Assembly: GCF_030704535.1 (NCBI RefSeq)
Contig: NC_081815.1
Coordinates: forward strand, 3,916,501-3,980,500
From: Vitis vinifera
Taxonomy: Eukaryota > Streptophyta > Magnoliopsida > Vitales > Vitaceae
DNA: 64,000 nt
Direction: 5' to 3'
Part shown: in pieces, positions 1-13,752 of the stretch
How the letters are laid out: every line of letters starts with the position of its first letter
Position numbering within the stretch: the first letter of the stretch is position 1
Notes under the pieces: generated by a model
Seen by the model: the letters and a program-made list of their open reading frames with translations, nothing else
Told to the model about the DNA's origin: nothing
Database searches by the model: none
Program-made: the position numbers and the translations under genes

Positions 1-2880
1 GTAGTCTTTAACCATTCTGGATGCAAATGTAAAAATATGGAGAGAGCAAATATAGAGAATTTTCACTTCTCATAGAATCCAAGTTTGACACTTTTGCATC
101 ATATTTAAAGGATTCTTTGGTTTGACTCGAAGAAAGATCATTATCAAATTGATTGCATTTTTTTTTCTATCTATAAGGATGCCACTAGAGCATCTTCTAT
201 TTCTAATAGGTCATGAACTAGGTCAGAATTATTTTCAGCAAATCCATAAGAAATGATTCAATTTTTTTCATCAGGTTAAGATAGAGACCAAAGGTCTTAA
301 GCAACCGATCCAACAAAACAGGTTTTAGTTTGAGCCACTCGATCTTAGGTAACACATCTCAACTCATCCCAAGCCTAACCCACTCCAAAGCCTGCAATTT
401 AATTCCAATTTCAAATTGCCAACCCATTCCTATTCAATGTGGCTACTAATTTTGATCCATATAATTTGGGATATAGACTCTAGGAAGAGTTGATTATGAT
501 AGGTCCCGGTGAATAATGGAAATCACCCTATTTGCTAATTTAAACGTGCATCACTCCCATCCACTTCGCTATATTCCCACTGCTAAACAAAGAGCAAAAA
601 ACAAAATATCATCAACTTGGCCCCAATGCTTCATTATTACACAGGATGTGAGCCACTCATCAATAGCCATGGCGCTTCTTTTCTTAATGTTTACTTGGCA
701 AAAGGAATGTCACCCAGAAAAAGGAAAAGTGAAGGTCATCTATGATGCTTGAGAGAGAGAGAGGTGGGTAGGTTTTCTTTTTGGATTATGTCCGACAAAA
801 TGGTTCCAATCACTTGATAATAGTGATATAGAGAGAATCTTATGTCTAAAAATGGAGGTCACTTCATGATGCAGAATATACAGCTACAAGGGAGCATCCC
901 AGTCTCTTTTGGGTCATGGTGGGATCAATTCCAACAACCAATTTTGTCTCTCTGTATGCTTCTGTACTTTCATTCATTTCATGTGCTCTTTTCTTAATCA
1001 TTTCAGTATAATGTTTTGGACTAACGTAATATCATGTCCTTAGACCATTTGATCTGGTGACCCATGGGTCAAAATGTTAAACAAATACCAGGGGACATGC
1101 TTTGAATCTTAATTTGTACCTTTTGATTATTGGAGATTGAGGCATCATTATACTTTATGACCATTCAACCATGAAATGATGACAAGAATTAAAACCTTAT
1201 ATTTTTTTGGAGCATTCCTAGAAAGTGAATTTGTACCTTCCTCACATGAATATTGTGAATGGGAGTCCAAGATAAAATTACCCACCATATGAAAATTATT
1301 TTTTATGGAGGATTTTGTTAGTAAGATCGCAAGCTCACACGACCAGAAAATAAACAAAAAGATGAGAATTTAATATGGTTCGATTATCAATGCATGTAAT
1401 CCATACGTCCATGAAATGCACCAACAAGTAATAATGTATCGATAAAAAAAAATGATGAAATTCTCGAGAAAATACGTTACATTTTTCTAAAATATAAAAT
1501 CTTAAAATATTGAAAGGTTTGATGTATAATAAAAACAAACTCATTATCCATAGGATGAAAATTTTTTCTTGAAGGACACTTTCAATCTTATAAGGTGATC
1601 GAGCAAGAAAAACACAACAAAATCGATTCAAACTTTAAAATCCAACAATCCTCCTACTCGCGAGCTGATTGGACAAGAAAAATGTAATTCACGCTTCATA
1701 ATCAAACGGTTTTATTAGATTATGTAAGATTTCTTTTCCCGGGCTTGGAGTGATTTGCACTTCCGGATATTCAGAGGCTCAAAAGGAAACAGTTGTTTTT
1801 GTTAACCAAAAAGATAATAGTAAAACTATTCACATTCAACTTTTTAGGGTAGTCCATGGTATGATGATTGAAAAGTAAAAGGATTATGGAGAGAGGGCCA
1901 TGAATCAAAAAAGTGGAGTGGAATATTTTTGTTGTTTAGTTAGAAGCCATTAATGGAATAAGAGTCAGAAAAGAGGAAGGAGTAAGGTGATGGAGACAAT
2001 TCACCTGTTTCCACATGGCCAAGAGGGGGTTCAGTTCATACAACCTAAAACTTTTGAGCAAGTATACTTTAAAGGACCATGGTGAGTGGTAGTGCACAGT
2101 TTCAATATCATGCTGCCTAAAGTTCATTCTGCATCATGGATTATGATAGAGAAGTGCGACACCCTATTCATTTCAACCCTAGTCTGTTATGTGGATGCAA
2201 AAAAAGAAAGAAGAGTACGATGCCCTGTTCATTTCAACTCTAAGTCTGTTCGTCATGTGAAAGGAAAAAAAGAAGAATAAAAAAAGAAAAAGAAAAACGT
2301 GTTACAATGGAGAATAGAGCATGAAATACACAGAGACATGTTAATTGAACCTAAAAACAATAATAACAATAAAATTAAAACAACGATTCAAAACATACGT
2401 TTTAAATAATGACACAAATTTATGAGCATAAAATAATGTGATTCAATTGATTTGTTAAAAATTAAAGAAAATTAATCAAACTAATATAATGAATTTATGT
2501 TTGAATCAAAATTATGTTGGTCAGTTTTGTGATACGAACGAATACGAAGAAAAAGACCGATAATAAAAATATAATATAAACGAATACAAAAAAAAAGATA
2601 GACGGTGAAAAAGTAAAAGAGAGAAGCAAAATTCTCCTAGAAGAAATGGAACTTGATCATTTAGCTTAATTTAAATGATTAGTTAAATGAAAATTAATTT
2701 TAAAATGAATTTGAGTTGGTGTTTGAAGTTGAAAATATGTTTATGATTTTTAACCCAAAATCTAATCAAGGGAAAAAAAAATTAAATATAATAAAACCGA
2801 CTTTTAGAAAAGAATCTCAATTTTATTTAGAAAAGATACGTTGATAAGGATTGTTTTTTTAAAATTAAATTTAGTGAGAT
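1..2880. other. Intergenic spacer, no gene seen
   Basis: AT-rich sequence with only short random reading frames, none with a recognisable domain. It holds a short GA run near 752-763 and poly-A/T stretches. It lies upstream of the AGO gene and may include distal promoter sequence, but I can point to no specific element. Confidence 0.6.
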
Positions 2881-4200
2881 GCAAAGAAGAAAATACGTCG
2901 GCGTCAGCAGCGCATGTAAAAGCCTCGAAGGCAGTGCCTCCACGCCTTTTTCAAAGCTCACCCCTGCCATTCTCTCTTTCGCAGAGGCATTTCTCTGTTC
3001 TATCTCGCCGGAATATCAAATTCCGAGCACATCCCCGGTGAGAGTCTGACACGCCCACTCATAATTATTCAACATTCTTGCTCTACCGAGAGAATAAAGA
3101 AGCAGAGTTAGAGGAAACGCACTGAAAGCTTTGCAGAGTGTCTCAGAACTCCCCTCTCCTTCACTCTCCGTATGGAATCTGCCACCTTTATTCTTTTGTT
3201 TTGTTTTGTTTTCTTTTCTTTATTTTTGTTTTTCCAAAACACAACCCCATTTGTTTTCTCATTTGCACGCTTTCATCCTTAAAGCTATTCTCAAAGCTCT
3301 CTCCTTTTTTTCCCTTGTTTAAAGCTCCTTTTCTTAAAGGCAGTGAGTGTTTCTGCTGAATATTTAGAAAGTATGATTATTTTATAACACACTGATAGCA
3401 TTTCCAGTCATGAATCTCGACTCCCAACAATCCTTATACCCTGCATATTTTTGCTTCGTTCCAATACATTCTTACTTCGCATCAACATCATTCAGGACTC
3501 GGGAAGCAGGACTCAGCCATTTCTCCACCTGTTGTTTGCAGATATTCTTCAACTGCTTTTGTGAGTTCTTATTTTTGGGCTCTGCTGTTGCATTGTTTCT
3601 TGTTTTCTAAAAACGTTCTACTCATTTCCTGAAAGCAAATCTTTGAATCTTGTAGTTGCCATGTCTGTTCTTTCTTTTTTGGCGTTTTGATCGGCCATAG
3701 ATCTTCTCTTTAAAAGCTCAATTCTCGTACATTTCGCAATTTAGTGTTTGGGGTCGTTTCAATGATCTTCATCCGATCTCTTACCTTAATATCTAGCTAT
3801 AAAAAGCAGTCTAACTAGTACATTGGTAGCATAACCCAGTCATGAATCATCATACATGTGGCACCCTTTCAGCTTCAAAGCTTGTGATCTCTGAGTTGTA
3901 GCCGCATTACAGTCAAGATCTAGCCCACCCACAGTCTACAGTAGCTGTAGTTGTTGCACTGACCCCATCCTTTATTACAACCTGTTATGTTAATATAATG
4001 CGATATTGTTTATGGGGTTGGTTGCAGAATCTGGGAGTTTCAGTTAATGGGTAGGCCAAAAGAAGAGCGCATTAAAGGCTTAGCAGAGAGAGTGTTAATG
4101 TTGCCGTGATAAATGATCAGCAGCTAGCTAGCGGCTCTCTGAAGAAAGCGTAAAGCAAAAGGTTTGTTTCAGACCCCCTCGTCTTCTTAACTGTGGTGCT
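2881..4200 (+). promoter_or_regulatory. Probable promoter/leader region of the AGO10-like gene
   Basis: Base composition changes from AT-rich to pyrimidine-rich here, as is common around plant transcription starts and 5' leaders. A good TATA-like string, CTATAAAAAG, lies at 3796-3805. The nearest downstream coding start is at 6978, so a leader containing an intron would be needed; AGO10 genes are known for long 5' leaders. The exact transcription start and leader exons cannot be fixed by eye. A 71-codon frame at 4206-4421 falls in this leader and shows no family resemblance. Confidence 0.35.
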
Positions 4201-4421
4201 CAGCCATGGGGTCGGCGTTTTTCAGAAGTGCTTTAAAGCAACTCTCACTTTCTCTCTCCTCCCTCTCTAAATATCTCTGTCTTATGATTGCTATGGTTGT
4301 TGTTTGGTGTTTGGCGTTTCGCTCTCAACCATATCTTGTGCAGAGAAGAATTATGGATTATTCTTTTCTTCTTCTTCTTTTGCATTTATCACTCACTTAC
4401 AGCCCCTGTAGCCACACGTGA

Positions 4422-6977
4422 TTGAGGTTTTGGATGGGTGGGTATGACTTTTGGGTTTCGTGACTCTGTCTTTCTTTGATGGTTACTGGGAGCTCTCATT
4501 TTTGACCTTTTGTTTTCGGCATTTTTCACTTTTGTGATCCATGATGCTGCTCTCATGCTTCCTGTTTTTGGGGTCTGTCTTATCCCATATCCTCTTTTCC
4601 CATTTGGTAATTCCTTGTATCTGTATCACTACAAGCTTATTTTTCCCTCTCCAGATGTCCAACTTACTGCCCAATGGCTTAAATCAAATATATATGTTTG
4701 TCATTTACCTAAGCCTTAAAGTTCCCTAAAGATCAAGTTGTATTAATTTGCTCATACTTCCATTATGGCAGTTGAACCTTTTTAACTTGGAACTTAAAAG
4801 TAGTAGTCAAAATGGGATTAATTCATTTTCAAATAATTTTCAGTTACTATTTTCTCCCCCCTCGTGTAGCTGACAAGAAATTAAAATTCTTCAGTTGCAT
4901 GCCATTGTTAGAGAACGAAACTGCTCGATCTTTGTATGATTATGATGCTACCCAGTTTCTTCTTTTTATCGGTGAATGAATCTAGAGAGATGTACTGGGT
5001 AATCCTGATTCGTAAAATATAGTTATCTCAAGCCTCTAGAGAGAGTGGCTGCACTGAAACTATCAAACACAGTATAATGTGACCCTTCTCCTCAAGATTT
5101 GTGCAATAAGATGCTTAACTCTGCTTCTTATCAATCGTCATATCATCTCTCTGCTTGTTTTTTTTTTTTTTTTTTAACTGAAAGTGTTGAGTAGTTTAAT
5201 ATAAATACATCATGTGTTGCACATACAACTCCACTGCATAGACCCATGCTGCATGTCAGAATCTTAGGAAAAATATCATTCATTTTGTAAAGACTAAAGA
5301 GTTTGTCATAATTTTGTTATTTAGAGATGTTTTTAATTCTTATTTTTAAATTAGTTTTGAAATTTTAAAGTAGCATTTTGTTATATTTTTAAAATTAATC
5401 CATTTTTAAAATAAAAGAATAAGGAGTATACATAAATCTCCCACTGTGTGGTACTGTCTCGAGTCCAGTCGCCTTTCATGATGAGGTGGTAAAATCCAGT
5501 GCAGTGAGGATGAGAGGGGGATAAGGTGGAGCTTGCGTGTTGAAACCAGACTAGGGGTCAAGGGTACGTGGTTCCAGGTTTTAAGAGCCAGTGTCTCCCG
5601 CGAAACCAACTTGGACCTATAAAATGGTATAAAGAAGTCGCCTTGAGGATCAAAGCATAGGATATTCCTGGGGATGCAAAGTGGAATCCTTGGACCAGTG
5701 AACAGTCCCTTTCTGGTTTGACCAAAACCCATCCGGGTTCACTGGAATGATGGGCCTGATTGTGGGTTGATGTGTTGAGATCAACAATCAACATCCCATG
5801 GTTCATGTGCCTAGTGCTTTCCCGTTATGCATTTCTCTTCTTAGCTCAGTCCTCAGGATAGGAGAAAAGGTATCAGGATTTACTATAGAGGTACAAAGGT
5901 ACTGACATCTGGAGAAACAAAAGCAAGTTGGGCGCATTGTGTCTGGTTACTAGAGAACAAGAAAAACTATAGACTGATCATGATTCAGAGCTGCAATTGT
6001 GGCATTAAAGGTTGGAAGTATTGAATGAGTGATCAACATCCAAACGCACAGGCCGACGTGATATGCTTTGGGGGCTGATATACCCTACTTCTTGTATTGT
6101 CTACATCTGTTTTTTGTCACCCTGGTAGCTATGCTTTGGGATGAGTTAAAGCTCCTTTTGTGTCTGCTCAAGAAGGATTAAATCTTCCTTACAACCTGTC
6201 CCTACAAAGAAGTTAGGAAGATCCAGTGTCCAGTGATCCAACTCCTTCACTGGACCACGCCTTCAATGGGTTCGTCCACTGGGAATAACCATGCAGCAAT
6301 AAATTTAGGGTCCCTCCATCACAGTGGTTTTCTCCCCTAGGAACCAAATCCCAAATTCCATGCCTTTTAGCCATTGAAAATCAATTTAATATCTGAGTTT
6401 TGTCTATCCACAGGAGACAAAGTTATGGTTAAGTTAGAATCTGAGATGGATATTAATTTTAAATCCAGGCTTTGCAGTAGAGACAAACCAAATTGGCAGT
6501 TTTTTCTTCTTAATTTAAATTGAGATGGATAATTTATATTGTAGGTTTGTGTTGGTATGGCTCTAGTGTTGAATACAGTGGGTGGAGTCCAAGATGGCCG
6601 AAGGGGTCCTACTTCTGCATGTTTGCATGCACGTCTCTAAGTAGCTTACTTTCTGCTCAAAAACTTTTTCAGAGAATAACAGCGCTTTGAAGAAAAACAC
6701 TCTGCGGATTTGATGCACTTCTGTTCCTTTTCCTTCTTTTTAGCCTGCAACGGTTACAATGCTTCATGTCTTTCCAAAATTTGTATCTTCTCTGAGGATA
6801 CAGATACGCCCTTCAGTTTCTCAGAGAAAACGTGCAAAATGTTAAGCCATTACCTTTCGACCCCGCCCTTTTGAGCTCTTAGTTTGTCATCTCTCTCTAG
6901 ATATAGATACCAGATGTACACACAACCATTGTTTGCACTGGTTATGAAACGCTTCAAATGTGTAAACGAATTTTACT
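4422..6977 (+). other. Probable leader intron / 5' sequence of the AGO10-like gene
   Basis: No coding region is recognised. The stretch includes a T-run at about 5158-5176 and a GC-richer block at about 5430-5830 whose minus-strand frames (82 and 108 codons) look random or repeat-derived. Because the first AGO coding exon starts at 6978 and a promoter-like area lies before 4200, most of this is probably leader intron; that is inference. Confidence 0.35.
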
Positions 6978-9900
6978 ATGACAGAAATGACCCACATGCA
7001 AATGAAGAACCCAGAGCAGAAGCATGTGATCTCTACTAGGAAGCCTCTGCAGAATTCCATGAATCAACAAACATCATCAGAAATTATGCCCAGCACTGAA
7101 GAAAGCTTGGAAAATGCAAAAAGGAGTATAGGGAGGAGAAAGGGAAGGAGAAGGGGGAAAGGAGCCAAAGTGGAGCAGTTGCAGGATCCAAAGCTTGATT
7201 TAAGTGTTGGTTCTCATGACTCAAGCAAAGGTCTGGTGTTCCACCGCAGGCCCGGTTATGGTCAATTGGGAAGGAAATGTGTAGTTAAAGCCAACCATTT
7301 CCTAGCGCAAGTGCCAGATACAGACTTGAGTCAATATAGTGTAAGCTCTCTTTCTCCAAAAATTGAACTCCAGAAAACCTTTTTTTTGCAGGTTGAGGGA
7401 AATGCTGGGATTCATCTGGACTTTGAGAATTCATGTAACAATCTAAATTTTTGTTCAGGTTACCATAACCCCCGAAGTTGCTTCTCGCAAAATCAACAAA
7501 TCTATCATGGCCCAGTTGGTGAAACTTCACAGAGATACTGACCTAGGGATGAGGCTCCCTGTTTATGATGGTAAACGGGTCCTTTACACTGCTGGACTGC
7601 TTCCATTTGTATCAAAAGAGTTCACTGTGAAACTGGTTGAAGAGGATGAGGGGACAGGGATTACAAAGTAAGTAATTCATTCCTTTTTTTTATATTTTTT
7701 CTCATGTAATTCTGTTCTCTTGATTGGTCATGTTTTATTGGAATCTATGGTTTACACTGGCCATTTCAGTCAAAAACTATGACAGTTCTGATTGAGTTTC
7801 AACTACTTCTTTCAGGGAGCGAGAGTTCAAAGTGACAATCAAGTTTGTAGGTATCACTAGTATGGTCCAATTGCGAGAGTTTCTTGCTGGGAAACAAGTT
7901 GATACTCCCCATGAAATAATTAGGATCTTTGATATTGTGTTAAATCAACTAGCAGCCCAAAGGTACATCTCCATTGTCCAATTATATTTCATCGCTTTTC
8001 TTCTTGGGTTTAATTAAGGCCATTGCAAGTTTGTTCATCAATCAATTTGGATGTGTGTAGGTATGTATCAGTTGGGAGATGCTTATATTCTCCTGATATT
8101 AAAAATCCTCAGCAACTAGGTGGGGGTTTACAATCATGGCAAGGCTTCTATAAGAGTATAAGGCCAACTCAGATGGGGTTATCATTGAACATCGGTGGGA
8201 TGATTCTTCCACTCCGTCTTGAATTTGTTCATATTTTTCATTTATCACCAAACTTAACTTTTCTCTAATTCATATTTCAGATATGTCATCAACTGCATTC
8301 ATTGAACCATTACCTGTTATTGACTTTGTGGCTCAACTTTTGGACAAAGATGTATTTTCAAGGCCATTGTCAGATGCAGACCGTGTCAAGGTACAATATC
8401 TATGGTCCCTGAATTATCAGTTTATATAGCCCTTAATGATATAGATGCTGATTATATAATTTTTTTTTAATCACAAATCTATTAGTGTACTCTGTATTCG
8501 CAATGAATCAGAGGGCTTAGAAACCAGATTCAATATCACTGAGACTAACTGCTGCATCTACCACCAAAGTTAATAAATTGATTTCTCAAGCTCTGTCCTT
8601 ATTTTTGTTTGGCCATTCAGTTCATAATTGTCAAAAGTTTTCTAGTGTGATCACCATTGAGCTTAGATTAAAGGATTGTAATAAAATCTTGACTCAAATC
8701 TGCATTAGGGCTTTTAAATTTCAAATGCTACTTTAAAAGTAGGAAAAAAAAAAGGTGAGGGTCATTGCTGCTTTAACATCAATATGAATGTATTTAAGTT
8801 AAATACCCACTTAACTCTCTAAATTATTGACCAATATCATCCAGATTTGCTTAGTTTAGCCTCAACAAAGGATGATTTTCATTTTCTCAACCAAAAACTG
8901 AACATTAGAGGTATATTTTAAAGTCAGGTTGGTCCTCTGTTGGAATATATCAAATTTATTTAATAAACTCAAAATCTTTAAGGATTAGTTCTGGTCTGAG
9001 CTTATTTACCTGGTGTAAGCAAATTCTCTAGTTGCAAGACCAAGATGCATCCCTAGTCCAAGATGGTGTTATCATTACAAAAAAAATTGTATTATTAGCA
9101 GTATCTATCTTTTGGTTATTATATCCAATCAGGTAACACCTATGCAAATATTGAGCAGGTTAAGAAAGCTCTTAGAGGTGTTAAAGTTGAAGTTACGCAC
9201 AGAGGAAATGTACGAAGGAAATATCGGATTTCAGGACTGACATCACAACCTACAAGGGAACTAATGTACTGATATTTTGTATTTTGCCTTCTTTTAATTG
9301 TCCTTTTTTTTTTTTTTTAATCTTTTGAAGTGAGTTTAAGTGGTGGTTTCTTCTCATTCCAACAGTTTCCCAGTTGATGAGCAAATGAACATGAAATCAG
9401 TTGTTGAGTACTTTCAGGAGATGTATGGATTTACCATTCGATATTCTCATCTACCTTGCCTCCAAGTAGGTAACCAGAGGAAAGTGAATTACTTACCAAT
9501 GGAGGTAGGCTCACATTCAATATTCCTTCAACGTTTTGGATGCAGAAAATTTCAGGCGTCTCTAGCTGACTTATATTTCCTAACCTATCCTCCCAGGCTT
9601 GTAAGATTATTGGGGGACAGAGATATACCAAAGGGCTGACTGACAAGCAGATAACTTCCTTGTTAAAAGTAACATGCCAAAGACCCAGGGATCGAGAAAC
9701 AGACATTTTACAGGTTTACTTGTCTAATCTGTTGAACTATATCCTACTCTTTTGATTAACAGAAAAAATGGAATTGAATATTTGGACATACTTAAGGTAT
9801 TTGTTTGATTTATGCTTTAGGAAATCTTCGGTAATATTCCATTTCTCTATCTTGGAGAGTATTTATACTCATGACTGCAAAAAGAATGTGTTTGATGCCT

Positions 9901-12900
9901 TACAAGAATAATGACTTCCATCCTTCTAAAGGTTCACGATTATATTTTCAGACCATTAACCAAAATGGGTATGAGAAAGATCCCTATGCGAAGGAGTTTG
10001 GCATCACTGTAGATGAAAAGCTTGCTTCAGTTGAAGCTCGAGTTCTACCTGCACCATGGGTAATGTTTAACATCCCCTTTTCTCTTATTGGATATTTTAA
10101 CATGGTCTGATCTAAAATTTGTTCCTCTATTTTGTTCCTTGATAGCTTAAATATCACGATACCGGAAAAGAAAAAGAATATTTGCCGCAAGTTGGTCAAT
10201 GGAATATGACAAACAAGGTAAATTTAATGTCTGGCAATGGAAATTTTTGGTACTAGATGTAGTTTGTGTATGAATTTAAGGCACTGGAATTCTTGGTAAA
10301 TGCAGAAAATGATAAATGGAAGCACTATCAATTACTGGGCTTGCATCAACTTCTCACGAAGTGTTCAGGAGAGTACTGTAAGCGGTTTTTGTCATCAGCT
10401 GGTTCAAATGTGCAAAGTTTCTGGCATGGTAAGCTTTTCTGATCTGCAAATATTAGGAACTTTTTAATTTTATTTTTTGTCAATTTATGGCTGTCATCTT
10501 TGGCTACATAAATATATCACAATGTTGCTTCTGATAGTCCATTGGATTAAGTTATGGCAACATGCTCGGAACTTGATGTTGTTGACTTTTCATCTTAGGA
10601 ATTCAACCATGAGCCAGTAATTCCAATACATTCAGCTAGACCGGATCAGGTTAAGAAGGCCTTGAAACATGTATATAGTGCTGCTGCAAACAAACTTGGA
10701 GGAAAAGAGTTGGAGTTACTCATTGCCATTCTTCCAGACAACAATGGCTCTTTGTATGGTATGTAGTTTTCTGTTGCCATAATTTTTCCATGTCTGATTT
10801 AACAAAGCTATGCTGGATATTGTGCTTGGTAAAATCGAGCATTACAAATTTTGAATTGCCTATAAGCGTTTTGATTTTGTCACACACGTTGTTCAAACCA
10901 TTGAAGTAATTAAGTGCTGGATCAAAAGCATTGCTTGCAAAAGTAAAATTTATGTCCCTAATATGTAAGCTATTGATTTATTGTGCTCATAGGAAAAAGA
11001 ACTGTTAACTTTCATTGACATTGGTCATGCATAATAATACTTTGGAGATTATACGAGTTGTTTTCTGACTAAAATTTGCATGTTCTACATTTAGGTGATT
11101 TGAAGCGGATTTGTGACACAGATCTGGGGTTGATTTCTCAGTGCTGTCTTACTAAAAATGTCTACAAGATTAGCAACCAGTACCTGGCAAACGTGTCACT
11201 TAAAATCAATGTTAAGGTCTGTCCAGACTGAAACTTCTGTGGCGATTCTACTACTTAAAAATAGATTGCTTATTGCAAAGTTAATGTTTCCTCTAAGCTT
11301 GGTTTCGGGATTTTTCTTTTTCCCCAGATGGGTGGAAGAAATACTGTGCTTTTAGATGCTTTGAGTTCAGGAATTCCTTTGGTTAGTGACATTCCAACAA
11401 TCATATTTGGAGCCGATGTAACTCATCCAGAGACTGGAGATGACTCTTGTCCATCAATTGCTGCTGTAAGGATATGAAAACCTGTATTTCCCAAAATCTA
11501 CAGTTCCATGTTTGAGTCCATATTGATTACAATTATACAGGTAGTAGCCTCCCAAGACTGGCCAGAAGTCACCAAGTATGCTGGATTGGTATGTGCTCAG
11601 GCTCATCGGCAAGAACTTATTCAAGATTTGTATAAAACCTGGAAAGATCCTCAAGGGGGCACAGTTACTGGAGGCATGATCAGGTGCATATTCAAGATGA
11701 TTCTGAACTCTAGCTTGATATGAGTTGGGTTTATGTTACATTGATAGTTTTTATGCATCTAATCAAATCATGAAGTTAATCAAGACTAATCGGAGCCCAA
11801 CCTGTTGAAGAATTCCATAGGACTATTCTTGAGTTTGATTTGAATGATCCATGTGATTGATCAACTAGTTCATTTTGTTGCCTTTCTTTATTTCTCTCAC
11901 CCTAGACGAGTTGAACAGCTGTTTTAGGAAGACAATCATGTTGCAGTGATGATAAGCCAACAAATTCATCAACATAAACATATTTGGAAATGATGCAATT
12001 GACTGTTCTAAGAAATGGCAAGTTGACCAAATTGTTAGAAGAACTTTTTACATACTGGAAATTTATTTTCTTGTGATTTAGCTTATGCTGGTCATGGACT
12101 GGGTTTATTTTCAACCTCTGGATTTCTCTCTTTGAGCTGAAGTTTTGAAACATGCCTTCAAAGATGTTGTAGGAGTTCTTTCTTAACCTCAGACTCTGCT
12201 ATTTGACTATATATGTGATGGGTGGACCCATCTAATTGGTTTCCATAGTGTGGTTATGGTTATCGCTTGTTTAACTTTGAACCAACATTCTTGTTGGATG
12301 CTTACTGAATCTGTATGACTGCAGAGAGCTTTTACTTTCATTTAAGGCAGCCACTGGAAAAAAACCATTGAGGATAATATTTTACAGGTATTCTTAATTT
12401 GCTTATTCATTACAGGTCCAGTCCTACTGTTTTCTTTCTGGTTAGGACTTAGAGAAAAGAAACTGTTATTGTGCTATTGATTGGGCATGAGAGACAAGAC
12501 TCAAGAATGGTTTCTGTTTTTTGTCTTCCATAATATTTGCAGGGATGGTGTCAGTGAAGGGCAGTTCTACCAGGTTCTACTATATGAACTTGATGCCATT
12601 CGTAAGGTTGGTTACCAACTGATACCATGCCTTATCAAGACATCTTTCATGTTCTTATATAGTGTCTGTGTCTAGGCCTGCGCATCATTGGAACCTAGTT
12701 ACCAACCTCCAGTGACATTTGTTGTCGTCCAAAAACGGCACCACACTAGACTCTTTGCAAGCAACCACAATGACAAAAGCAGCACTGATAGGAGTGGGAA
12801 CATCTTACCTGGTAATATTTTCTTACTTATAATTTTATTTAGATTATGTCTTGATGGTTGAGCTTGATCCGTTGATCAAACAATCTCCACTCTAGAATAG

Positions 12901-13752
12901 CAATACGGTTGTTACAAGCATGAAGTTCCTATTGTAGGTACTGTGGTCGATTCGAAGATCTGCCATCCCAGTGAGTTTGACTTTTATCTATGCAGTCATG
13001 CAGGAATCCAGGTACCTTGTTGAACTCATTAAATATTGCAAGGCCTGAAATTTATAATAGATAAGAAAAACACAGAAGTTCTCAATTTCTGCAAGAGAAC
13101 TTTCAAGTTGGTGTTGGCATGCCAGGATGGTTTTGAATGTAAAGTACTACATGTCAAGAATTTGTTTGTACTGAAATTGACATTTGGCAGGGGACCAGCC
13201 GACCCGCTCATTATCATGTTCTCTGGGATGAGAACAACTTTACAGCAGATGAGATCCAATCTTTGACGAACAACCTCTGTTACACGTAAGACGCATCATT
13301 CCCTTGCTTCTCTTTCCAGAGTTATTAATTTTACCATGATTTAATCTGGTTGACAACTTGGTTGCAGGTATGCAAGGTGCACTCGGTCTGTTTCTCTAGG
13401 TAAACTTCTAAATCATCTCTTAATCTGCTTCAAGTGAGGAAGATGTGCTATACATATTTGTCAGGGATCCTATTGTAGGGTAGTAAATTGAACTAGCATA
13501 ACTTGATCAGATGAATTCGGTGTGAGAAACAATGGCGTAGTATCATCTTATACAATGAAGCATTGGTTTTCTATGCATGCAGTTCCTCCTGCGTATTATG
13601 CTCATCTGGCAGCCTACAGAGCTCGATTCTACATGGAACCTGATAAGCCTGAGAATGCAATACCAAATTGCATGCGCACATCAAATGAATCACGCGTCCG
13701 GCCCCTGCCAGCATTGAATGAGAAGGTGAAGAATGTGATGTTCTACTGTTAG
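6978..13752 (+). CDS. AGO10: ARGONAUTE protein, AGO10/PINHEAD-like, 22 coding exons
   Basis: Small-RNA-guided effector of the AGO1/AGO10 clade. Exons: 6978-7340, 7459-7667, 7816-7962, 8061-8194, 8281-8390, 9159-9265, 9366-9504, 9597-9713, 9952-10059, 10146-10217, 10306-10428, 10599-10758, 11095-11216, 11328-11465, 11541-11683, 12325-12387, 12543-12606, 12676-12811, 12938-13011, 13191-13285, 13368-13399, 13583-13752. All introns are GT-AG and phases join without a stop, giving 941 residues. Domains: short N-terminal tail with a basic patch ([13 protein letters not shown], about 52-64), ArgoN, PAZ about 290-405, MID, and PIWI to the end. The slicer tetrad is D667, E708, D753, H893, with DDH spacing of 86 and 140 as in AGO1-clade proteins. 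The C-terminus ends RVMFYC-like (NVMFYC). The start at 6978 is supported because the first 35 residues (QMK...H.VI.T.PL) resemble the AGO10 N-terminus. PAZ/MID wording ([24 protein letters not shown]) favours AGO10 over AGO1. It is divergent, so it may be a second AGO10 paralogue. Confidence 0.93.

Noticed and set aside
5406-5806. Two overlapping minus-strand frames (82 and 108 codons)
   Set aside because: The composition suggests an old repeat or SINE-like block, but I found no A/B boxes, tail or target duplication I could defend.
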